A stretch of 5,336 nt of DNA from an uncultured Peptococcaceae bacterium (GTDB lineage Bacteria > Bacillota > Peptococcia > Peptococcales > Peptococcaceae), in assembly GCA_900553245.1 (NCBI GenBank), contig USCP01000137.1, forward strand, positions 1 through 5,336, in the 5' to 3' direction. Below the pieces are notes generated by a model. That model saw nothing but the letters and a program-made list of their open reading frames with translations. It was not told the DNA's origin and made no database searches. Position numbers and translations under genes: made by a program. Positions 1 through 5,336 of the stretch are shown in pieces; the first letter of the stretch is position 1; every line of letters begins with the position of its first letter.

Positions 1-2746
1 CTTCGCGCACAAGGCGGGTCAGACGGCTAGTAAGGGACCATACCCCTTGGGCACGGGCGGTCATCACCGGATTGAAACGGTTCATCACACCGATGATGTA
101 GCTTGTGAGGGTATCTTCATCCAACTCGAGGGCCTCGAGCCAATCAGCCATTTCATCATAGATGGAAATGGTATTTTCGAGGTTCGGGTCACGGTAGGAA
201 TAGCACGCCACGCTGCCATTGCGGCTAAAGCGAATGCCTTGACCATACGCGCCACCCTTGGCACGCACTTCATTATAAAGGTATTCGTTGGTCAAAAGGT
301 TTGCGAGCACTTCAAGAACACCACTATACGCACAGCCTAAGGCACCAATGTCAGCCCCCTTGGCTACATATTGCACACCGGCAGAGGATTGAATGCCTTC
401 GTTACGAACTTCTACCGGCACCTTCCAATCCGCATGTGGGTAAGCTTCATTTGGAAGGCTTTCGAGCCAATCTGCAAGAATTGGACGAATATGAGCAAAA
501 CTGTCGTCACTTGCGGTCACAGAAACAATCATCCCTTGGCGGGTCACAAGACGCTGGTAAAGGTCTTGCACCTTCTTTAAGGTATCTTCGAAGCGTTCTT
601 CAAAGTGATTGTCCAAATCTTGCAAGAAGAAGAGGAAATCCAAGCCGTTTAAGTATTCGTTAAAGCGGCTGTAAGCAGAGTGGTACGCAGTCACACGGCC
701 AGCCACCACGGTATGCCCTTGTTGGAAAATCCCGTCTTGCATTTGCAGCTTAATCATTTGCAAGACTTCGCGGAAGCGTTTCTTGTCAGTAAAGTCACTG
801 CGGAAAAGCTGTTCTGTCGCCAAATCAAGGAAGCCCTTGGTATCCTCTGGGCTCAAAGTCTTAGAAGAAATGAGCAGCTTGTGGGTGAAGGTGTTTGGAT
901 CCTTCACATCCTGCATCACACGACTGGTAATGCGAATGCCGCCACTGGTCAAATATTCGGCGGTGCCCAAAGAGGTGTAGGTGTAGTGTTCGGTATCCAT
1001 TGCCCCAATCAAGGTGGTGAGCAAGCCCACATAAGGGAGGTCAGCCACATCAATATGGTCGAGGGAAAGGAGCATGTCCGTATAGTCAATGCCCGCAGTA
1101 AAGAGCGGATGATGAAGCACAGTGACACCGCTGATGGTTTCCTCATTGCAAGGAATCACCGGGAAGCTCCCACTCACATCATCACGGGAAAGGCGCGGAA
1201 TGGTCGCCTTTTCTTCCGGCGTATCATCGGTATTTTGACGCAAAAGAAGGGCTTGAGTTTCATCCACTAGGGCTTGAATCTCATCCTCAGAAAGGGTCGC
1301 CTTGTAGGCGGCGAGTTTTTCTGTCACGGCAGCATCCTTGCGGTCGTTCATCCCCGGTTCAGGTCGAGATACCATCAGCACCTTATGAGGATTGTTCAAA
1401 ATATGGTCTTCGATATAGCGTTCATAGTAGTCGCTGTCAATGTTGGCACGGAGCGTTGCTAAGGTATCGTTATAGCAAAGGGCGTCAAACGGATTGCCGT
1501 CATATAACCAAGTTTCAAAGGCATCGATGTAATAGATGATGCCGCGGGTGGTGTAGCCATTGGCTTCGCGCAAGCTGTATTCCATGCGGTTGACCGCTGC
1601 GGTGAGCTGGTCCTTATCAATACCGTCACGCACGAGGGCACGGAGGGTGTCTTCAATGATGCGTACAAAGTCATCTATTTGTGCCGCATCGGCATCCTTT
1701 GCTACAACACCAAATGGAATCTGAATCCCATCGTTGGAAAAATCGGAGATGTCTTCCCCAATCCCCGCCTGCAACAAGGCATTTTTAATCACGCCGGATT
1801 GGGAATTAACAAGCACTTCGGACAGCACTTCTTGCACGAAAATATCTTCCGGCTTTTTGCGAGTCCCCATGCTAACGGCATAGCTCAAAATGTCCTTGCC
1901 ATCGGTGTCCGCATCCGGTGCCACGGAATAATGCGTTTCTGCCTGCTTTGGCGCTGCAAATGCTTCTTGCCAATCAATGTGAGAATCAATATCCGCTGCC
2001 ACGTAATGGGAGAGGTAGTTGTCGTTGATATGGGTGAGGAAATGTTCAATATCGCCATCCCCGTAAATAAAGAGATAGCTGTTGGATGGATGATACAAGG
2101 TACGATGGAAATCCAAGAAGTTTTCATAAGTCAAACTTGGAATTTCATAAGGGTCGCCGCCGCTTTCATAGCCGTAGATGGTGTCCGGATAGAGGGCTTC
2201 CAAGATTTGGTCGCCCACTTGACTGTCGGCACTGGAGAGCGCGCCGCGCATTTCGTTATAGACCACGCCACGATAGGTGAGTGGGTCCTCCGGCTTTTCA
2301 ATGTGATAATGCCAGCCTTCCTGCAAGAAGATTTCCTTACATTCATAGATGGATGGATTAAATACCGCATCCAAATAGACATCCATGAGGTTGTCAAAGT
2401 CCTTGTCGTTTTGGCTCCCCACCGGATAGATGGTCTTGTCTGAGAAGGTCATCGCATTGAGGAAGGTGCTAAGACTGGTACGCGCCAAGTCCATAAACGG
2501 CTCCTTGGTACGATATTTCTTGGAACCGTTGAGGACACTGTGCTCAATAATATGCGCCACCCCAGTGCTGTTCATCGATGGGGTGCGGAAGCCCACACCA
2601 AAGACCTTGTTGCTGTCGTTGTTTTCAAGATGCAACAAACGCGCACCGGTCTTTTCGTGGACAAAAATGCGACCGACACTGTCGGTTTCAGGAACCTCAC
2701 GTTCCTCCACCAAGCGGAAGCCTGCGATTACATCGTTAATGTTCAT
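1..2746 (-). CDS. M16C family zinc metallopeptidase (presequence protease-like), 3' end outside window
   Basis: The frame is open without interruption from the ATG at 2746 to the left edge, about 915 codons. Family members are about 970 residues, so roughly the last 50-60 are missing. The inverted zinc motif HIIEH lies at residues 65-69 (His65, Glu68 catalytic base, His69). The third zinc ligand is Glu165 in NEMRG, with the 97-residue Glu-to-Glu spacing of presequence proteases. The first domain also shows the family strings EHSVLNGS and TFLNAMTFSDKTIYPV. In the C-terminal half, EVRAKGGAYG supplies Arg828 and Tyr834, matching the substrate-binding Arg/Tyr pair of plant PreP. No signal peptide or membrane segment is visible, so it is probably cytosolic. 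By family knowledge it degrades unfolded peptides inside a closed two-half chamber; the natural substrate here is unknown. AAAGGAG (2754-2760) lies 7 bases before the ATG. It has its own promoter and follows a terminator, so it is not cotranscribed with the upstream genes. Confidence 0.95.
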   Translation of the reverse strand, partial: MNINDVIAGFRLVEEREVPETDSVGRIFVHEKTGARLLHLENNDSNKVFGVGFRTPSMNSTGVAHIIEHSVLNGSKKYRTKEPFMDLARTSLSTFLNAMTFSDKTIYPVGSQNDKDFDNLMDVYLDAVFNPSIYECKEIFLQEGWHYHIEKPEDPLTYRGVVYNEMRGALSSADSQVGDQILEALYPDTIYGYESGGDPYEIPSLTYENFLDFHRTLYHPSNSYLFIYGDGDIEHFLTHINDNYLSHYVAADIDSHIDWQEAFAAPKQAETHYSVAPDADTDGKDILSYAVSMGTRKKPEDIFVQEVLSEVLVNSQSGVIKNALLQAGIGEDISDFSNDGIQIPFGVVAKDADAAQIDDFVRIIEDTLRALVRDGIDKDQLTAAVNRMEYSLREANGYTTRGIIYYIDAFETWLYDGNPFDALCYNDTLATLRANIDSDYYERYIEDHILNNPHKVLMVSRPEPGMNDRKDAAVTEKLAAYKATLSEDEIQALVDETQALLLRQNTDDTPEEKATIPRLSRDDVSGSFPVIPCNEETISGVTVLHHPLFTAGIDYTDMLLSLDHIDVADLPYVGLLTTLIGAMDTEHYTYTSLGTAEYLTSGGIRITSRVMQDVKDPNTFTHKLLISSKTLSPEDTKGFLDLATEQLFRSDFTDKKRFREVLQMIKLQMQDGIFQQGHTVVAGRVTAYHSAYSRFNEYLNGLDFLFFLQDLDNHFEERFEDTLKKVQDLYQRLVTRQGMIVSVTASDDSFAHIRPILADWLESLPNEAYPHADWKVPVEVRNEGIQSSAGVQYVAKGADIGALGCAYSGVLEVLANLLTNEYLYNEVRAKGGAYGQGIRFSRNGSVACYSYRDPNLENTISIYDEMADWLEALELDEDTLTSYIIGVMNRFNPVMTARAQGVWSLTSRLTRLVRE

Positions 2747-2753
2747 TATAAAA

Positions 2754-2760
2754 CTCCTTT
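2754..2760 (-). promoter_or_regulatory. Ribosome binding site of the M16C peptidase gene
   Basis: On the minus strand this reads AAAGGAG and lies 7 bases upstream of the ATG at 2744-2746. It supports that start, as does the family-typical N-terminus beginning MNINDVIAGF. Confidence 0.8.
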
Positions 2761-2811
2761 CGTCAAAGAAGGATCTTGTACTGTCAATGCCCGATGGGGC
2801 CCGTATCATTC

Positions 2812-2840
2812 ATTATAGCATCCTCCTTCATCCCCCACAA
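2812..2840 (-). promoter_or_regulatory. Sigma-A-type promoter with extended -10, driving the M16C peptidase gene
   Basis: The minus strand reads TTGTGG (2835-2840), a 17-base spacer, then a consensus TATAAT (2812-2817). TGC directly precedes the hexamer, giving a full extended -10 (TGnTATAAT) that can compensate for the weak -35. The start would fall near 2805, giving an untranslated leader of about 59 bases. The element begins only 4 bases beyond the T-tract of the previous terminator, which fits a fresh transcription start for the peptidase gene. The assignment comes from sequence match only. Confidence 0.75.
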
Positions 2841-2844
2841 CGAC

Positions 2845-2880
2845 AAAGAAAAAAGACAGCGCCGCATGCGGTCGCTGTCT
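2845..2880 (-). terminator. Rho-independent terminator after the HTH-desulfoferrodoxin gene
   Basis: On the minus strand AGACAGCG (2880-2873) pairs perfectly with CGCTGTCT (2861-2854). Inside the stem is a bulged A and then CCG-CATG-CGG, a 3-bp inner stem closed by a tetraloop. A TTTTTTCTTT tract follows (2854-2845). The hairpin begins 8 bases after the stop codon of the regulator gene, which identifies it as that unit's end. Confidence 0.9.
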
Positions 2881-2888
2881 GGATGCTA

Positions 2889-3482
2889 TTATAAACTGAA
2901 TTTGCTTTTCATCAAGCCGTGTTGGGTGCAGTAATAGTAAAGCCATCCGCGCCCACGCATCACCGGCAGGTGAATGGCGGCTTCCTGTTCCGGATACAAG
3001 CGCACCGTCATGCTGCGGTCATCGGCTACATAAGCCACAAATTGCAAATAATGGTCCTTTTGCATCGGATGCGCAAAGGAGACATAGTAGTCGTTGTCAA
3101 AATCCTCAATGGTTGGCTTGTCCGCCTCCTCCGCCATCACCGCCGTAAGCGGCTCTAAGCGTCTGCCACAGCAGAAAAATTCCCCCTTGGTGGTGGAGGT
3201 GATAATATTGCCACAGCTCGGGCACACATAAAAGCGCAGCTTATCAATTCTGCCCACATCCGGCTTTTTTGGCGCAAGCTCCCCTTGCAAAAGCTTTTGT
3301 AAATCCGCGCCCAGGACATCCGCCAAGGTGTCCCAAACACTGGCGTCTGGTGCGCCCTGTCCACACTCCCATTTAGAGACAGTCTTATTGGAAAGGTGTA
3401 GACGCTCTGCCAATTCCTGCTGGGTTAAGCCCTTTTCCTTTCGCAACTGGGCAATGAGCGCCCCAATTTTTTCGTTATTCAT
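2889..3482 (-). CDS. XRE-family HTH regulator fused to a desulfoferrodoxin-like redox/iron domain
   Basis: The protein is 197 residues. Residues about 4-60 form a Cro/C1-type helix-turn-helix (GLTQQELAERLHLSNKTVSKWE). From about residue 80 the sequence follows desulfoferrodoxin. CPSCGN and CCG give Cys87, Cys90, Cys104 and Cys105, the four thiolates of a desulforedoxin-type Fe site. Then HPMQKDHY (His138, His144) and CTQHG (Cys185, His188) give four of the five protein ligands of the superoxide-reductase iron site. The His normally found in the EKHVP segment is absent: no His lies between Cys105 and His138, and the local sequence is EEADKP. Inference: a DNA-binding sensor of superoxide, oxygen or iron rather than a working reductase. 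An in-frame GTG at 3485 also exists, but AGGAGG at 3491-3496 is 8 bases from the ATG at 3482 and 5 from the GTG, so ATG is preferred. It follows the acetyltransferase gene by 35 bases and probably shares its transcript. Confidence 0.92.
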   Translation of the reverse strand: MNNEKIGALIAQLRKEKGLTQQELAERLHLSNKTVSKWECGQGAPDASVWDTLADVLGADLQKLLQGELAPKKPDVGRIDKLRFYVCPSCGNIITSTTKGEFFCCGRRLEPLTAVMAEEADKPTIEDFDNDYYVSFAHPMQKDHYLQFVAYVADDRSMTVRLYPEQEAAIHLPVMRGRGWLYYYCTQHGLMKSKFSL

Positions 3483-3490
3483 CACAGTTT

Positions 3491-3496
3491 CCTCCT
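3491..3496 (-). promoter_or_regulatory. Ribosome binding site deciding the start of the HTH-desulfoferrodoxin gene
   Basis: The minus strand reads AGGAGG. It lies 8 bases before the ATG at 3480-3482 and 5 before the adjacent in-frame GTG at 3483-3485, which favours the ATG. The difference is a single residue. Confidence 0.8.
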
Positions 3497-3517
3497 GATG
3501 GTATATGGTTCGTTTTT

Positions 3518-4048
3518 CTATAGTACATATTCAAGTTGGCAATCAAACGGCTCCGCTTCCACGTGTGCAGGGTCCGCTTGCGCCGCCTCCACACAGCCCA
3601 TTTTGCGGTAAAAGGCCTGACTTTCAACCGCCGAATGGGCGGAAATATAGAGTTTCTTCGCACCCTGTCCCTCGGCCCAGCGCTTCGCCGCCGCAAAGAG
3701 GGTGGTGCCGATACCACTTCTTCGCCACTCCTCGGACACATAAATGTGGGCACGGTCCAGATACCCCTCCGCACCGCCAAATAGTCCCGCGCGCACCGAT
3801 ACAAACCCTTTTAGCGCCTCATCGACAAAGGCCCCGTACACAAAACCACCGGCACACGCTGTGGCCTTGAGGTCCTCAATCAGCACACGGTAATCCGCCT
3901 CACTCCAATCATCAACAAAGGGATCATCCTTTTGGCACCAACCATCCACCCCCTGTCGCCAACAGGTCACCACATTCTGGTGCCTCACAAAATGGGCAAA
4001 CAAATCGCGCGTCACCGCTTCTGCTTGCAGCCTACGATAGGTTTTCAT
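3518..4048 (-). CDS. GNAT family N-acetyltransferase, substrate unknown
   Basis: The protein is 176 residues. The acetyl-CoA pyrophosphate loop of GNAT motif A is clear as RRSGIG (Arg109, Gly112, Gly114), after the strand segment RAHIYVSEEW. Motif B follows at 136-152, where SAHSAVESQAFYRKMGC carries the typical FYxxMG ending. The N-terminal 90 residues form the variable acceptor part and include CWRQGVDGWC (29-38). The family transfers acetyl from acetyl-CoA to an amine; nothing here identifies the acceptor, and a resistance role is not supported. A GTG seven codons upstream (4069) is open in frame, but GAGGAGG at 4056-4062 sits 7 bases before the ATG at 4048, so the shorter form is chosen. 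It begins after the trp terminator and is followed after 35 bases by the HTH-desulfoferrodoxin gene, most likely in one transcript. That regulator may control the pair, but this is inference. Confidence 0.9.
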   Translation of the reverse strand: MKTYRRLQAEAVTRDLFAHFVRHQNVVTCWRQGVDGWCQKDDPFVDDWSEADYRVLIEDLKATACAGGFVYGAFVDEALKGFVSVRAGLFGGAEGYLDRAHIYVSEEWRRSGIGTTLFAAAKRWAEGQGAKKLYISAHSAVESQAFYRKMGCVEAAQADPAHVEAEPFDCQLEYVL

Positions 4049-4055
4049 ATTGACG

Positions 4056-4062
4056 CCTCCTC
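4056..4062 (-). promoter_or_regulatory. Ribosome binding site deciding the start of the GNAT gene
   Basis: The minus strand reads GAGGAGG, 7 bases before the ATG at 4046-4048. Starting at the in-frame GTG at 4069 would place this site inside the gene, so the ATG is taken as the start. Confidence 0.8.
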
Positions 4063-4081
4063 TCTGCACCGTTTCATCGAA

Positions 4082-4118
4082 GGATAGTGTAATACAATCT
4101 CACCCTTTCGCACAATCC
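4082..4118 (-). promoter_or_regulatory. Possible operator: repeated GATWGT half-sites ahead of the GNAT gene
   Basis: On the minus strand GGATTGTG (4118-4111) and CACTATCC (4089-4082) form a 7-of-8 inverted repeat with 21 bases between the arms. A further GATTGT sits between them (4099-4094), so that 4083-4099 is itself a 17-base imperfect palindrome with TGTA-T-TACA at its core. The arms overlap the weak predicted -35 and -10. This would suit binding by a dimeric XRE regulator, and the gene for one lies in the same unit. Short repeats of this size can arise by chance. Confidence 0.25.
4086..4115 (-). promoter_or_regulatory. Weak candidate promoter for the GNAT-regulator unit
   Basis: A promoter is expected here because the upstream trp unit ends at a strong terminator. 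The best pair seen on the minus strand is TTGTGC (4110-4115), an 18-base spacer and TACACT (4086-4091). Neither hexamer is close to consensus. An alternative -10, TATTAC, three bases upstream would leave a 15-base spacer. Confidence 0.3.
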
Positions 4119-4135
4119 ACGCAACGCAGAGTACA

Positions 4136-4166
4136 AAAAACGCCCTGCAAAAAGCAGGGCGTTTTT
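4136..4166 (-). terminator. Rho-independent terminator of the tryptophan operon
   Basis: AAAAACGCCCTGC (4136-4148) and GCAGGGCGTTTTT (4154-4166) form a perfect 13-bp stem around a loop of five identical bases. On the minus strand the GC-rich part is followed by a T-tract running to 4135. It starts 15 bases after the trpA stop codon. Its symmetry means it could also stop plus-strand transcription, but no plus-strand gene is seen. Confidence 0.93.
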
Positions 4167-4181
4167 ACAGATGGTTTCTTT

Positions 4182-4955
4182 TTATGCACGTATGGCATCC
4201 TTCATGGCTTTTACAAATTCACCCACATACGTCGGCGCCGCCTTGCCGTGTTTTTCCAGCAATCGGATAATGGCCGAGCCAACGATGACGCCATCGGCAA
4301 GCGCCGCCATGTCCTTCGCCTGATGCGGCGTCGATATGCCAAAACCAATGGCACAAGGAAGGTCCGTGTTTTTTCTAACACTCTCAACAATAGCAGCAAG
4401 GTCTGTATTGATGGTGCTTCTCTCACCGGTAACCCCAAGGCTTGAAACAATGTATAAAAACCCTTCCGCTTCCTTGGCAATGCGTCCAATACGAGCGTCC
4501 GATGTCGGTGCAACAAATGAGATTAACTCAACCCCATAAGCAGCACACACCGATTGAAACTCTTCTTTTTCTTCAAAGGGTAAGTCCGGCAAGATCAGCC
4601 CGTCAATGCCGATGTCGCGACAGCTTGAAATAAATTTTTCCGCGCCGTAGGAAAACACCACGTTGGCATAGGTCATAAAGACCATCGGCACTTTTACATC
4701 ACGGCGAAGGGCTTTGACAAAATCAAAAATCTTGTCTGTCGTCACACCGCCTTTTAATGCACGGAGGTTTGCCCCTTGAATCACCGGCCCTTCCGCCGTC
4801 GGGTCTGAAAAAGGAATCCCGAGTTCAATGAGGTCGGCGCCGTTTTCTACCGCAGCACGCACAGTCGCTGCCGTTGTTTCCAAATCCGGGTCACCGCAAG
4901 TGATGAAGGCAATGAAGGCCTTCCCGTTTTCAAAGGCTTTTTTAATGTTACTCAT
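4182..4955 (-). CDS. trpA: Tryptophan synthase alpha chain
   Basis: This 257-residue protein is a full-length TIM-barrel alpha subunit. It cleaves indole-3-glycerol phosphate to glyceraldehyde 3-phosphate and passes indole through a tunnel to TrpB in the cytosolic alpha2-beta2 complex. Visible landmarks are the opening strand FIAFITCGDP, catalytic Glu44 in ELGIPFSDP (E. coli Glu49), the mobile loop SLGVTGERS with Thr176 (E. coli Thr183), and phosphate-binding GFGIS (204-208) and GSAI (226-229). The second catalytic acid, Asp60 in E. coli, is Glu55 here (SDPTAEGP). From memory this variant is common in clostridial TrpA, so it does not imply inactivity. An in-frame TTG at 5024 would add 23 residues lying within trpB and unlike any TrpA N-terminus. 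The ATG at 4955 matches the family start and has GAGGGG (4965-4970) 9 bases upstream. It overlaps the end of trpB by 8 bases and precedes the operon terminator. Confidence 0.97.
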   Translation of the reverse strand: MSNIKKAFENGKAFIAFITCGDPDLETTAATVRAAVENGADLIELGIPFSDPTAEGPVIQGANLRALKGGVTTDKIFDFVKALRRDVKVPMVFMTYANVVFSYGAEKFISSCRDIGIDGLILPDLPFEEKEEFQSVCAAYGVELISFVAPTSDARIGRIAKEAEGFLYIVSSLGVTGERSTINTDLAAIVESVRKNTDLPCAIGFGISTPHQAKDMAALADGVIVGSAIIRLLEKHGKAAPTYVGEFVKAMKDAIRA

Positions 4956-5336
4956 AGATTTCTTCCCCTCTATAACGTGCAATGGCAGCGCAATCCTTAT
5001 CGCCTCTGCCGGAAATAGTGACAACGATTATCTGATCCTTATCCATGGTTGGCGCCATCTTCATGGCGTGGGCAACGGCATGGGCGGATTCAATGGCGGG
5101 AATAATCCCCTCTGTCTTTGCCAAATATTCAAAGGCATTGACCGCTTCATCATCGGTAACGGGCACATAGTCCGCTCTGCCGATGTCGTAAAGATGCGCG
5201 TGTTCCGGACCAATACCCGGATAATCAAGCCCTGCAGAAATGGAATACACCGGTGCAATTTGACCGTATTCATCCTGACAAAAATAGGACTTCATGCCAT
5301 GAAAAATCCCGAGTCTACCGGTTGCAATGGTAGCCG
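4948..5336 (-). CDS. trpB: Tryptophan synthase beta chain, C-terminal part only (5' end outside window)
   Basis: The last 128 residues of TrpB are present, about a third of the usual ~400. TrpB is the PLP enzyme that condenses indole with L-serine to give tryptophan, partnered with TrpA. Family landmarks in order are GRLGIFHGMKSYFCQDEYGQ, SISAGLDYPGIGPEHA, the GRADYVPVTDDEA segment, EGIIPAIESAHA, and near the C-terminus SGRGDKD, whose Ser contacts the PLP pyridine nitrogen. The Lys that forms the Schiff base and the GGGSNA phosphate loop lie upstream, outside the window. No frameshift or early stop is seen. The gene ends GAA ATC TAT GAG TAA, and the trpA start codon lies within that ending (ATGAGTAA), so translation of the two subunits is probably coupled. 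The rest of the operon presumably continues to the right. Confidence 0.97.
   Translation of the reverse strand, partial: ATIATGRLGIFHGMKSYFCQDEYGQIAPVYSISAGLDYPGIGPEHAHLYDIGRADYVPVTDDEAVNAFEYLAKTEGIIPAIESAHAVAHAMKMAPTMDKDQIIVVTISGRGDKDCAAIARYRGEEIYE

Noticed and set aside
1679..2443. A 254-codon open frame on the plus strand inside the peptidase gene
   Set aside because: It is antisense to the peptidase gene, whose frame shows the family motifs throughout. The predicted plus-strand protein resembles no family and has no ribosome site. Other long plus-strand frames (680-1270, 301-663) fail for the same reason.
2755..2773. Small hairpin that could hide the peptidase ribosome site (TCCTT pairing with AAGGA, or CTTT-GACG-AAAG)
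   Set aside because: The stems are only 4-5 bp and mostly A-U/G-C mixed, too weak to claim a regulatory switch without conservation.
2782..2787. A perfect TTGACA on the minus strand in the peptidase leader, with TATAAT at the peptidase start codon
   Set aside because: The spacing between them is about 31 bases, far from 17, and no -10 is found at the right distance.
2784..2813. A 9-residue leader peptide frame (MNDTGPIGH) preceded by AAGGAGG at 2822-2828
   Set aside because: The ribosome-site-like AAGGAGG lies upstream of the -10 hexamer, so it would not be on the transcript from that promoter. The start codon itself overlaps TATAAT. No attenuator-like structure was seen.
3521..3560. Possible internal promoter for the HTH-desulfoferrodoxin gene at the end of the GNAT gene (TTGATT with TACTAT)
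   Set aside because: The spacer is only 15 bases and no better-spaced pair was found in the 35-base gap, so cotranscription with the GNAT gene is the simpler reading.
4956..5024. N-terminal extension of TrpA from an in-frame TTG at 5024
   Set aside because: The extra 23 residues overlap trpB coding sequence and match no TrpA N-terminus. The ATG at 4955 has a ribosome site and the standard start.

Overview
The window looks like chromosomal DNA from an anaerobic or microaerophilic Bacillota (Clostridia or Negativicutes type), at roughly 50% GC. This rests on strong AGGAGG-type ribosome sites, a clostridial-looking TrpA (active-site segment SDPTAEGP), an M16C presequence-protease-type peptidase, and a helix-turn-helix protein fused to a desulfoferrodoxin module. 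Genus cannot be fixed from the sequence alone. All five genes are on the minus strand, so transcription runs from right to left. No RNA gene, insertion sequence, CRISPR array or phage feature was seen, and no gene-free stretch exceeds about 150 bases.

Reading in the direction of transcription, the right edge holds the last third of trpB, which overlaps trpA by 8 bases. These are the final genes of a tryptophan operon. They end at a near-perfect rho-independent terminator at 4136-4166. Next comes a probable two-gene unit: a GNAT acetyltransferase (3518-4048), then 35 bases later a regulator with an N-terminal XRE helix-turn-helix and a C-terminal desulfoferrodoxin-like domain (2889-3482). This unit ends at a second hairpin terminator (2845-2880). 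Immediately after it lies a convincing extended -10 promoter (2812-2840) driving a large zinc metallopeptidase of the M16C family. That gene runs off the left edge with about 915 of an expected ~970 residues present.

The most interesting item is the regulator. It keeps all four cysteines of the desulforedoxin-type iron site and four of the five usual protein ligands of the superoxide-reductase iron site, but the remaining His is absent. That suggests a redox or iron sensor derived from a detoxifying enzyme. The tryptophan genes, the acetyltransferase/regulator pair and the peptidase appear to be three separate transcription units, with no shared pathway visible. TrpA has Glu where the E. coli enzyme has catalytic Asp60.
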